From assembly GCA_003024985.2 (NCBI GenBank), contig PXIH01S0086547.1: DNA of 10,468 nucleotides. The stretch is one strand, 5' to 3'. The translations under genes were made by a program, and so were the position numbers. Source of the stretch: Euperipatoides rowelli. Taxonomy: Eukaryota; Onychophora; Udeonychophora; Euonychophora; Peripatopsidae. Positions 1 through 7,751 of this stretch are shown one piece after another (positions within the stretch are counted from its first letter, which is position 1; each line of letters starts with the position of its first letter). The notes under the pieces are model-generated. The model was given only the letters and a program-made list of their open reading frames with translations. It was not told the DNA's origin and did no database searches.

Positions 1-1640
1 CATAACAGAACACCTGCCTATTGATTGATTCTAACACCAAAATCATAAAAATATGGACATACAAAACGCATATGACCAATTTCATACGCATTAGTACAAA
101 ATGGACATGTGGGATCAATATTTAATTTAAACTTAAGTTCAAAATTGTGGGTGGAGCTGCATATAATTTATCAATTTTATTATAGGCAAGAGCTATTAGC
201 TTTGTTAGATTTAAAACCATTTATTCGTCAAAGGTGACCTTAGAAACCATTTTATAGGAGATTTCTTTATGCACATTAAAATCAAAGGTATCACTGAACT
301 CCTGAAACCAATACAACATACACTATTTTTTTCAATTAAGGCAGGGTGTATCAGTGGACTTGACCTCACTAACACAATTTTAGTAATTAACAAAGTCACA
401 CTGAAGGCAAAGCTACCCTTTTAAATTTGAAGATACATTGTTTTCTTTGATATTAGTATCCAACACTTATTCCATAACATTAAATTTACCAGAGAATATA
501 CTCTACTGATGATTTTCTGGGTAAATCTCAAATGTGGTACATAAAAGTGCAACTTCGAAACATGTAAACCTTTATGATTTTAACAACAACAATGCAACTT
601 AGTGCCCATATGTTTCCAAACTACCATAGACTGGCAAAATAAATGGGTGATGATAGAATAACTAAAAATATTTTTATTCACTGCAATTAAATTGTTCTTT
701 GAGAAAACAATGTATACATCTCCATCTTTAAAATGGAATTATCTGACTTTTTTTTCCAGTGATTAGTCTGCATCTGGCAGCTGTCATAAATTATAGATTT
801 TAATGTCAGGTAGTTGTCTTTGGCTATTTTGAATTCTGTATTAAATTTTGCTGCCANTATTGTTTATTTTAATGCTTGGTAGAGCCCTGAAGATATTAAT
901 AAAAATGGCTGAAATTTTACAGAATACTACTAAAATATGATTCACAACTTTTTAGTAAGTATTACATAATAAGATTCAAAACTTTATTTTTTCACTCCGC
1001 CCTAATGAACACTCTCGACTGTCCCCAGACAGACAATTTTATCATTATAAAAGTTAAATAAAATAAAAATATTATAAAACTTATTAGTTTGAATTTATTT
1101 ATTGCAAAATCATTTTATAAATACATTTATTGATGCCTATCTACACTAGAATGCACGTCTACATCAATAAACACAATCATTAAAGACAAATACGAGGAAA
1201 ACGAGTCAACATGAAAAATCACTCATCTCAATAATCAATTTTCCTATTAACATGTTAGCATAATATAATGACAGGATCAAGCTTTCACTATACATTCCTC
1301 CTTTCTAATTTAAAACCTGATAAAACAATAAAACAAAATTAAAAAATAAAAAACTGATTATCCAATATCCAGAATCATTATTTCTCACTATTCTTTTACA
1401 AATCTCATTAACTAATGTCAATAAATCCAAACAAATAAACAAGACATAATTAATTTATTCTCAAGAAAAAGAAATATAATTTTCTCAATAAAGGAATCGA
1501 AGATATAATTTATTTGAACCTTGAGAAATTAAACTACCTGAGGTTCTATTTTCTTCTTAAAACAACTCTAAAGTTTAAAATAGTAAATTTACAAACACAA
1601 AAACAAAACGTTTAATTAAATAAGTAACCCTAGACGCTGG
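1..1640. other. AT-rich non-coding DNA, no feature recognised
   Basis: All six frames are densely interrupted and the longest open stretch (minus strand, about 211-399) resembles no protein family I know. I see no terminal inverted repeats, tRNA-like boxes or LINE motifs here. From about 1010 to 1640 the DNA is very A+T rich with short A/T runs. One ambiguous base lies at 857. Old, unrecognisable transposon debris or plain intergenic or intronic sequence would both fit. Confidence 0.6.
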
Positions 1641-1646
1641 GTAATC

Positions 1647-1697
1647 TTTTTTTTTTTTTTTTAATATTGTGATCATTTTTTTTTTTTTTTTTTTTTT
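1647..1697. repeat. Two poly-T tracts (T16 and T22)
   Basis: A run of 16 T (1647-1662) and a run of 22 T (1676-1697) are separated by a 13-base spacer. On the minus strand these read as poly-A, so each could be the A-tail of a retroposed sequence transcribed from the minus strand. No body of such an element is recognisable next to them, so I call them only homopolymer tracts. Confidence 0.85.
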
Positions 1698-1990
1698 ACT
1701 AAGATCTGCCACAATGTGTAACCATATTAGCAATTCAATTTAAATACATAATAATACATGATTATTGTTCTGCACTTAAAATTAAGACCTCTTCTGTAAC
1801 TTTATGGTGGCCATTTTAAAGATTGGGTTTGTCCAAATCCAAGTTTTCTGGTGGCCGGTAAAAAATTTCCAGTCCTTATTCAAAACTCAAGTCAGAAGAA
1901 AATTTCCACACTGAGGCTGCACCTGAGTTGAACAGTGAAACCCAATCTCAGAAAATGTTCAAGCCATGACCATTCGAGATTGAATCTGGT
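1698..1990. other. Unassigned sequence before the minisatellite
   Basis: No gene or element is recognised. A badly diverged first copy of the 23-bp repeat may begin at 1966, which reads ATGACCATTCGAGATTGAAT and then runs to 1990. It is 25 bases long and matches the repeat consensus mainly at its start. Confidence 0.5.
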
Positions 1991-2468
1991 ATGATCACCG
2001 GGAGTCAGGGTCCATGACCACTGAGAATCAGGGTCCAAGAGCACTGAGACTCAGGGTCCATGACCACTGGAAGTCAGGATCCATGACCACTGGAAGTCAG
2101 AAGCCACAATCACTTCGAGTCAGATTTCATGACTACCTGTGCTCAGAGTCTTCTTCCAGTGGGAGTAAGGGTCAATGACAAATGGTAATCAGTGTCCACA
2201 ACCACTGGAAATCAGGGTCCCTGTCCACCGGGACTAAGAGTCCATGGCCATTGGGAGTCAGTGTCCATGACCAATTGGACTCAGGGTCAAATATCACAGG
2301 TAGTAAGGGTTCAAATGGTAATCAGTGTCCATGACCATTGGGAGTCATGGTCTAAGAACAATGGAAACCATAGTTCACTACCACCAGGAGTTAGGGTCCA
2401 TGACCACCTGGAGTCAGGTTCCATTACCAACAGGATTAAGGATCATTGATCACCAGAATTCAGGGTCG
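1991..2468. repeat. 23-bp minisatellite, about 21 diverged units
   Basis: The sequence divides cleanly into 23-base units starting at 1991, 2014, 2037, 2060 and so on to 2446-2468. The approximate consensus is ATGACCACTGGGAGTCAGGG plus TCC. Every unit is 23 bases except 2313-2330, which is 18 bases and lacks the first five. Units differ from each other by several substitutions, so the array is old or was never well homogenised. It is noticeably richer in G+C than its surroundings. Because 23 is not a multiple of three, all frames are sampled in turn. The consensus TGA at unit positions 2-4 therefore puts a stop in each frame about every 69 bases. The open frame at 2192-2449 survives only through local substitutions, so I do not regard it as a gene. 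Confidence 0.93.
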
Positions 2469-2547
2469 TGACTAGTGTGCTCATTAATTTTTAACTAAAA
2501 CTTAATGGATTTAAACAGAGTGTTCAAAATTTACCATTGGTCTATAT

Positions 2548-2568
2548 CAGGGGCTTGCAACCCTGTAT
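2548..2568 (+). repeat. Left terminal inverted repeat of the hAT-type element
   Basis: It starts CAGGGGCTTGCAACC followed by CTGTAT. It pairs with the right end with four mismatches in the first 15 bases; a CTGTA motif then recurs at both ends with a two-base offset. Confidence 0.85.
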
Positions 2569-2963
2569 CCGTGGGTATCATAGTGCCCGTTGACCAATTT
2601 GTGTGTGCCCGCTGCTGTTAGACCATGAAACAAAAGCTTGTCCACGTTAACTTGGCAGCCCCTGGATCCCATTGATTTAGATTGTGAGTGGATAGGCAAT
2701 CAGTTTTAGGCAGTTGTTTTCATGTAAATCTACCTATTTAATTCCACCTTTTATGCAAAGTTAAAGCGGACGATCTTGAGGGCAATTCACACAGGCAGCC
2801 CATATTTAGTAGTGGTGAGGATAGTAAGAGAATTGTCTAAATACAGATGATACAATCCAGATTCTACACATTTTGGCATCAGCACATATATATTTGTCAG
2901 TACAAAAAATATAGATGGTGCCCACCTCCCTACTTGTATTTTAGAATATACAGTACTCCAGGG

Positions 2964-2986
2964 TACAGAAAGGTTGGGAATCCCTG
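2964..2986 (-). repeat. Right terminal inverted repeat of the hAT-type element
   Basis: Read on the minus strand it starts CAGGGATTCCCAACC and continues TTTCTGTA. This end is closer than the left end to the CAGGGGTTCCCAACC form I associate with hAT termini. The target duplication GTCTATAT follows immediately at 2987-2994. Confidence 0.85.
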
Positions 2987-2994
2987 GTCTATAT

Positions 2995-3409
2995 TAAATA
3001 TTTACCTGTTGAATGTGAGGAAACATTAATTGTTAGTCTGGCCAAGATATATTGAAGCTGTTGGATCAACTGTTAAGAAGAAAGAACAAAAAAACAGATG
3101 AAGAGTGATTCTAGACCTGTTTTTTTTTTTTTTTTCAATATAAGAAGAATACAGTTGGTTTGGTTTGAAGACATGCATGATTGATAAGTCTACTTAAATG
3201 ATCAAGAAAAATATATATGGTTTCAAAAGATAATGGTAATTATTGTAAACATTGTAAATAAAGACATTTCCTCACTATGATGAAATTTATTTAAATAAAT
3301 ATTAAAACATGAAATAAATTACAACTTGCAAAATATCTTATTGTTATTGTTATTAAAAATATCAGGTTCATCATCACAAAATGGTTTCCACAATCCACCG
3401 TTAGGTAAT
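2995..3409. other. Unassigned AT-rich spacer with poly-T tract
   Basis: No coding or mobile signature is visible between the hAT-type element and the LINE tail. A run of 16 T at 3120-3135 is the only conspicuous structure. Confidence 0.6.
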
Positions 3410-3503
3410 AAATACAATTAAATAAATAAATAACATAAATAAATAAAATAAATAATTAAAAAATAATAAAGCATTTATGAATAAGTAAAAAATAAATAAA
3501 AAA
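3410..3503 (-). repeat. (AAAT)n-like simple repeat, probable 3' tail of the long LINE
   Basis: The plus strand reads as imperfect AAAT/AAATA repeats; the minus strand is therefore a TTTA-rich tract. It starts directly after the stop codon of the LINE C-terminal remnant (3504-3506), on the 3' side of that coding strand. LINEs of the Jockey/CR1 group often end in short simple-repeat tails, so I infer that this is the element's tail. Independent microsatellite growth would look similar. Confidence 0.65.
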
Positions 3504-3948
3504 TTAGGAGCCATTATTTGAAAGAAATTTGAAATACAAGCTACTAAAGGACTGTATAATAATTGATTTTATAATCGTTTGTGGGATCAAGTTCCGTTCA
3601 CTTGATGCCAAATTAAAAAAAGCCCCACCAGCCACTTACAAGTTTCTGTGGTGAATAAATAAGTTATCATCACCTTTTATCCTAGTGTCATATCCATGAG
3701 AATTTTTTAGAGATTTTACCAAACTTCTCTTATAACATATTGGCATCCATTTCAAGACTTTTAGTGCTTCTGAATCACTGAATCAACCAAAACCAATCAC
3801 CATCGCCCTAGCTGCAGTATTACATACTGTTTGTAACTTATGTTATAAAACTTTGCCACAATTCATCCACACCAAATCACAGTAATTTAGTTTACTAGCA
3901 ATAAGAGCATCATCTACCATTTTTAAATTACCACTGGGTAAGTAATCT
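3504..3948 (-). pseudogene. LINE ORF2 remnant: C-terminal domain and stop
   Basis: After the reverse transcriptase the same strand reads as pieces of the C-terminal domain typical of this LINE group. They are DDALIASKLNYCDLVWMNCG (the family's pattern of a SKLDYCNxLW block), QTVCNTAARAMV (family QNxAAR), ALKVLKWMPICYKRSLVK (family LxWLPIxxRxxYK), HGYDTR (family HxYxTR), FFNLASSERNLIPQTI (family AAxxWNSLPxxI) and SSLYFKFLSN near the end. The frame closes with TAA (plus-strand 3504-3506). The interval between the RSLVK block and HGYDTR is much shorter than usual, which indicates an internal deletion. In-frame stops also occur, for example before HKLQ and before VAGG. Confidence 0.85.
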
Positions 3949-5230
3949 TTAAATTTTATAGATGATTTTTATAAGTGACAAAGATTTTTTAACCAAATTA
4001 TTTATGTGTGTTTCCCAACTTAAGGTACTATCATTATGATGCCTAAACATTTTTGATTTTGGAATAGCTGATATAATATTTTCCTTGACAAAGAAAGATA
4101 AATTTTCAGCATTTGCTTTTTTTAGCCTTTGTTTGGTACCCAGAACAGTGCATTCGGTTTTTTTAATATGTAGAGAAAGTTTATTAATTGAAAGCCAATT
4201 TGTTATTAATTCAATATTAATTTGAATCAATTTTTTCATCTTATTAAGATCTTTACCCTTTATAATAAAAAATGACATCATTGGCATACATTTGAATATT
4301 GCAATGTTTAACAACTTTGGGTAATTCATTGATGTAGATTATAAAAAGCAGGGGACCCAGGACTGAGCCCTGCAGGACTCCTGCTTTAACCTGTCTAAAA
4401 GTTGATGTCTGACCATTTTTTTTCTTTAACTGTTTGTTTGCTTTCATCAAGTAGCTCTTAAACTAATTCAGAACAGTATACGACTGAGGTCAGTCCCAGT
4501 TTTTGCAACTTCTCCAACAGAATATTATGCAGGATTCAGGCGAAAGCCTTGAACAAGTCTAATGTAATGACTATGACCATATTACCATCATCGATACTAT
4601 TTATCCAACTAATTGTAAGGGTCAATAGGATTAGGCATGTCTCTGTAGATGGAGTGCCCTAAAACATCTTTGACGTTCTGATAAGAATGAAATGGAATCC
4701 ATATAGTTGGTAATTTGATTTTTGACAATTCTTTCCATAACCTTACTAAGAACTGAGAGAATGGATATAGGACATAGTTATTTGGATCATTATGATCACT
4801 TCCTTCAAATATAGGAGTGATTATAGATTTTTCCATACATCTGGAAAAATTCCATCTGAAAGGAATTTATTAATAAAAAAAATTAAAAAACTAAGGTAAT
4901 TGGAAGGGATAATTTCAGGACTCTTGCATTAAGTTCATCAACGACTGTGACTGGCCGTACTGTCTGATATATTAAAGATTACTTTTTCAATATAAAGTTT
5001 TGCAATAGATGTAAACTCAAATTTAACACTATCTTTTGTAGGTGTAAAGTCATTTAAAAGCAAATACTGTGTCATAGAATGTGACACAATAAGTTCATCA
5101 ATTATTAAATTATGAGTAGAGGAACCAATCTAGAAGAAATGATCATTTAATGAGTTTACAAGAATCAAATTAAATGGTGTTTCATCAATTTTTTTCCTAC
5201 CAGAGATCTCATTTACTTCCCTCCAGATTT
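3949..5230 (-). pseudogene. LINE ORF2 remnant: linker end and reverse transcriptase
   Basis: The reverse transcriptase copies the element's RNA at the nicked target. Segments in family order on the minus strand are: REVNEISGRKK (about 5220-5190), LVNSLNDHF (about 5170-5140), FEFTSI (about 5020), DELNARVLKLS (about 4940-4910), GIFPDVWK (about 4860-4835), and SIITPIFEGSDHNDPNNY (about 4830-4780). These are followed by VMERIVKNQITNYMDS (about 4745-4695), the motif A block LDLFKAF (about 4570-4545), the motif B block GVLQGSVLGPLLF (about 4385-4345), MYANDVIFYYKG (about 4290-4255), and WLSINKLSLHIKKTECTVLG (about 4195-4140). Motif C reads YAND at 4277-4288 instead of the catalytic YADD. Motif A is followed by a stop. 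At least four frameshifts are visible, one at about 4260 where two overlapping frames exchange, so the gene is dead. Confidence 0.92.
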
Positions 5231-5240
5231 ATTTTTGACA

Positions 5241-5525
5241 TATTCTTTTTTTTTATATTTAATTAAAAATAAATACCCCCTTCAAAGGGAGAAGAGATGT
5301 ATTTTTTGTGGGTTATTATAAATACTTTAGATAATTATTATTACTACATCATAATCAGATTCTTTGTGGTGTACTAGATAAAATCCCAAAGCGAGCTGTT
5401 AAAGCTAAGGAAAAAAAAAAGTTCTATAACCGTCCTAGCCGGGGATCGAACCTGTGTCCCCAGCATATGTCATAGGCCTAGCAAGGCAAGGACTCTCACC
5501 ACTCGACCACCAGAACTTGACCCTT
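5241..5525 (-). mobile_element. tRNA-derived SINE, minus-strand copy inside the LINE
   Basis: On the minus strand this copy has an A-box TGGTCGAGTGGT (5509-5498) and a B-box GGTTCGATCCC (5452-5442) with 45 bases between them. It then has the family core (5410-5371, with AACAGCTCGCTTTGGG), an AT-rich body, and the 3' ATCTCTTCTCC segment (5298-5288) with a degraded pairing arm. A/T runs end it near 5241. The A-to-B spacing fits a class II tRNA with a long variable arm (Leu/Ser-like), and TGGTCGAGTGGT is close to the D-arm of those tRNAs. RNA polymerase III would start at the head; mobilisation would need a LINE in trans. It sits between two pieces of LINE linker in the same orientation. The flanks carry only a weak candidate duplication (5226-5237 and 5524-5534, both TTATTTTT-like). 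Confidence 0.88.
5442..5509 (-). promoter_or_regulatory. Internal RNA polymerase III promoter (A and B boxes) of the minus-strand SINE
   Basis: The A-box is at 5498-5509 and the B-box at 5442-5452. The B-box GGTTCGATCCC fits the GGTTCGANNCC consensus exactly. Whether the copy is transcribed cannot be told from sequence. Confidence 0.75.
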
Positions 5526-5535
5526 ATTATTTTCA

Positions 5536-6410
5536 CTAATCATATTTTGTAGCTCTTCATCAACCCAAAGTGATGTTTTTGTGTGATTTAATTTTGGTAA
5601 TTTCTGTGATAGGGGACTATATACTTAAAGCATAAATCAAAAAATTGTAAAACATGTCAACTTGATGATCAAGATTGCCAATTAACATAATATTATGCCA
5701 TCGATTAAGACTATTTGTAAAATCATCTTAATTAAAAAATTTCCAGTTTCTTGTCATGAAAGTTTGCTTTGGCCTTTTGTTTATGCAAAAATTCACAACA
5801 AAAGACATAAGTAGATGATGCTGAAACCATTTGAGTAAATAATATCAGAGACTATAATGTTTTTATTAGACAATAAATGATCAATAACTGTAGCTGAGTG
5901 ACTTGAAATGCGAATAGGCTGTTGTATGAACTGGCAGAAAGTATAACTATATAATATGCCATTTAATTGTTTACTTCTTCTTTTTAAATCAATATTAAAA
6001 TCACGGTTATGAGACTGAAATTTTCTTAAGAATGAATAGTACTAATGAAATTACATAGGTCCTCGAAAAACATATTTGAGGATGGTGGTCTATACACAAC
6101 ATAGATTAATGACCTGGCTCCAAAATTTCTTAGATATTTTAAAAGTTAATTGTTCAAAGCTGTAATATATAGGAACATCACAAGAATCAATAATAAGATC
6201 AATTCTAACATAAACAACAATTTCACCTCCATAAAAGTTGATCTTTCTATCTTCTCTAAGCAAATTATATCCAGTTTTGTTCACAAGCTAATGCTAATNG
6301 CGACATCAAGCCAAGTCTAGACATTTGCCAGAATAGAAGTATTTGTCTCATAAACAAAAATGCCCAATTCATCCATACTTGTTATTAAACTTCTTATGTC
6401 AGTGTAACAT
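5536..6410 (-). pseudogene. LINE ORF2 remnant: APE-type endonuclease and start of linker
   Basis: The endonuclease of such LINEs nicks target DNA to prime reverse transcription. Reading down the minus strand I see, in family order: DIRSL and MDEL (about 6400-6360); a TWLD motif (6305-6316); GYNLLREDRKINFYGG and YVR (about 6275-6205); YTPPSS, the family's YRPPSS (about 6095-6078); DFNID, the family's GDFNID (6006-5989); LNGILYSYTF (about 5970-5940); ATVIDHLLSN (about 5895-5865); and a QHHLLMS segment in a shifted frame (about 5825-5805), where the family has SDHH. Further on, LWVDEELQNMISENN (about 5570-5530) fits the linker. The codon before TWLD, where the family has the metal-binding glutamate of ETWL, is a TAG stop (6317-6319). 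Several frameshifts separate the segments. The N at 6299 also falls here. Confidence 0.85.
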
Positions 6411-6460
6411 ATAATAATATTTGTATAATTCAAGGCTCATTTATGCACAGAGGGAACCAT

Positions 6461-6462
6461 AA

Positions 6463-6492
<30 letters not shown>
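6461..6492 (-). repeat. (AAT)n microsatellite, tail of the second LINE
   Basis: About ten ATT repeats on the plus strand (AAT on the LINE sense strand) directly follow the 3' UTR. LINEs of several clades end in a short tandem repeat like this. Confidence 0.85.
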
Positions 6493-6494
<2 letters not shown>

Positions 6495-6495
<1 letters not shown>

Positions 6496-6514
6496 TTATT
6501 TTGACTAAAATAAA
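6495..6514 (-). repeat. Perfect 8-bp stem-loop in the 3' UTR of the second LINE
   Basis: The arms TTTATTTT and AAAATAAA enclose a four-base loop, and the (AAT)n tail starts two bases further on. Several LINE clades carry a 3' stem-loop that their reverse transcriptase recognises. The position fits that role, but the role is inference, and the AT-only arms make chance formation easier. Confidence 0.6.
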
Positions 6515-6607
6515 GTTTACATTGAGACCCTGGCCCAAGAGGATGTGGGTCACATTACATCAATTAATAAATATTTGATCTACAGTAAATAAAAATAATG
6601 AAAGTTA

Positions 6608-6848
6608 TTATAATATTAAAGGAGGGGAGTTGTATGCATTTATGAAGGATAAAATAGGGGATACAGTTGCTCTAACAGTTTTTACATTNGGCATTGTTAA
6701 TAAGTTGGCGTTTCTTGTACTTCTTCTACTGTAAATGGGTTTTAGGTTGATATTGAGGGAATTTTTAAAAAAATTCAATTGCGAATCTGTAATGAAGAAT
6801 CACTCTTTTATTTTCAAGTGTAGTTAGACCAAGAGCAACCAGGTCATC
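6608..6848 (-). pseudogene. C-terminal LINE ORF2 fragment, one frameshift, ends at TAA
   Basis: The first frame reads DDLVALGLTTLENKRVILHY followed by RFAIEFF and then a stop. The LGLTTLExRR...L..RFA pattern is the well-known end region of LINE reverse transcriptase proteins. After a one-base shift at a T/A run (about 6770) the frame continues from NSLNINLKPIYSRRSTRNAN through LLTMPNVKTVRATVSPI to a TAA at 6608-6610. The basic RRSTRNAN block and the conserved small domain near the end fit the same family. The frameshift makes it non-functional, but the reading is otherwise well kept, so this copy may be younger than the long LINE. Confidence 0.85.
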
Positions 6849-7293
6849 TGACTAAATTTCTGATGTGTTCCCTGTTCATCAAAGTCATTTTGAAAATTGA
6901 ATTGTGAAAAATCCATCTCTTGTAAAGTTATAAGCAAATATAGTAAACAAAATTAAAAAAGTGTTTTGAGTTAATACATTTTGATAACATTTTTTAGTTA
7001 CTCTGGAACATGATATATGTCACCAGTTTTTGCATAAATCACAGTTTAATGCAGCATGATTTTTAGCCACAGGTCTCTTACAGACCAATCAGGGTATTTG
7101 ATGGTCATTATATAGAAAAAAAGAAACAGCACGATTACAAATTATTAATGTGTTTTAGAGGCCTTAAAGAAGCTTTAAATATCAAAAAAATATTTTATGA
7201 ATCCATGAATTCCCATAAAACAAGTTCACAAACCAACCATTAAATGTTAAGTTACCTCTCTGTCCAAGTGATGTGTATCATTAAAAGCCTGAT

Positions 7294-7311
7294 CCCAGTA
7301 ATTTTACTGGG
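7294..7311. repeat. Perfect short inverted repeat CCCAGTAA-TT-TTACTGGG
   Basis: Eight-base arms pair perfectly around a two-base centre. No element boundary, promoter or coding sequence is recognised nearby, so its meaning is unknown and chance is possible. Confidence 0.6.
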
Positions 7312-7431
7312 AAACATCAAATACCAAATGTGGGTGAACACCAGATTAGTCAATAAATATCAAATTAATCAAAATAATGAATCAAAAGATTCATATAACC
7401 CCAAGTAAAGTTCTGGGTAAACAGATCCGAT

Positions 7432-7459
7432 GCTCAAGTAATGAAGCTCAAGTAATTAA
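7432..7459. repeat. 14-bp tandem duplication
   Basis: GCTCAAGTAATGAA is followed directly by GCTCAAGTAATTAA, one mismatch in 14 bases. It looks like a local replication-slippage duplication. Confidence 0.8.
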
Positions 7460-7684
7460 TGTAGTTAAAAGCAATGTATTACATGTTAATTTCATCCAAA
7501 AACTTTAGACCATGTAAAGCCATTAGGAATATCATTATTAAAATTAATATATCGATTACATACCTCATTTCACATTTCAATATAATGATGATTCAAACAC
7601 TTAGTAACTGAAAGTCAAGTAACCTAATTTGGAAAAATCAATTCCATCACTCTAGCAGTTTACACAAAGAAAACCGTGTTCCGT

Positions 7685-7751
7685 GATGTAATCCAGTGGG
7701 TATTAGATCAATCTTACTATTCTGATTTAATCCAGTGAATATTAGATCAAT
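7685..7751. repeat. 28-bp direct repeat at 39-bp spacing
   Basis: Both copies, 7685-7712 and 7724-7751, contain TAATCCAGTG, a two-base difference, and TATTAGATCAAT. There are three mismatches in 28 bases, and the 11-base spacer is unrelated. A 39-bp tandem duplication that has since diverged explains it. Confidence 0.8.

Larger units (their letters stand above)
2548..2986. mobile_element. Non-autonomous hAT-type DNA transposon (MITE-like), 439 bp
   Basis: The element begins CAGGGGCTTGCAACC and ends GGTTGGGAATCCCTG. The second sequence reverse-complements to CAGGGATTCCCAACC, giving imperfect terminal inverted repeats that match at 11 of the first 15 positions. It is flanked by a perfect 8-bp direct repeat GTCTATAT at 2540-2547 and 2987-2994. 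Eight-bp target duplications and CAGxG termini with an internal CAACC are characteristic of the hAT superfamily; that part is family knowledge. At 439 bp with no transposase-like frame it must have been moved in trans by a related autonomous element. A GTGCCCG heptamer occurs at 2583 and again at 2605, and a similar GGTGCCC lies near the right end; such subterminal repeats are common in hAT elements. The perfect target duplication suggests it is younger than the LINE remnants. Confidence 0.9.
3410..6420 (-). mobile_element. Long APE-type LINE remnant (Jockey/CR1-like), interrupted by a SINE
   Basis: Read on the minus strand from about 6420 down, the order is: an APE-like endonuclease, a linker, a SINE insertion (5525-5241), the rest of the linker, a reverse transcriptase, a C-terminal domain, and a simple-repeat tail. 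This is the domain order of the single large protein (ORF2) of non-LTR retrotransposons. No gag-like ORF1 is seen, so the copy is probably 5'-truncated near 6420. It is close to the tail of another LINE that ends at about 6461. Frameshifts and in-frame stops occur in every domain, so the copy cannot code for active protein. The overall motifs place it in the broad Jockey/CR1/L2 assemblage. I cannot decide the clade without an alignment. Confidence 0.9.
6461..6848 (-). mobile_element. 3' end of a second LINE, with 3' UTR, stem-loop and (AAT)n tail
   Basis: On the minus strand, coding sequence for a LINE C-terminus (6848-6608) is followed by about 115 bases of 3' UTR. This includes a block with GTGACCCACATCCTCTTGGG and AGGGTCTCAATG, then a perfect stem-loop (6514-6495), and the element ends in (AAT)n (about 6492-6461). 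The coding motifs differ from those of the long LINE below it, and the tail is AAT rather than TTTA, so this is a separate family. Its 5' part is missing: upstream of about 6850 I recognise nothing more. The N at 6689 falls here. Confidence 0.85.

Noticed and set aside
211-399. Minus-strand open frame of 62 codons
   Set aside because: No family resemblance or coding signature, and no splice context I can support.
2192-2449. Repeat protein of 85 residues (HDHWES-like periodicity)
   Set aside because: The periodicity comes from the 23-bp DNA repeat, the reading frame changes with each unit, and the consensus contains a stop in every frame within three units.
1991-2468. CRISPR-like array
   Set aside because: The repeats are directly tandem with no spacers, strongly diverged, and sit in eukaryotic repeat-rich DNA.
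2847-3029. Small plus-strand open frame across the right end of the hAT-type element
   Set aside because: It runs through the terminal inverted repeat and target duplication and matches no family.
6849-7030. Upstream extension of the second LINE's coding region
   Set aside because: The minus strand upstream of about 6850 does not show the motifs that normally precede the LGLTTLE block, so the fragment boundary is placed there.
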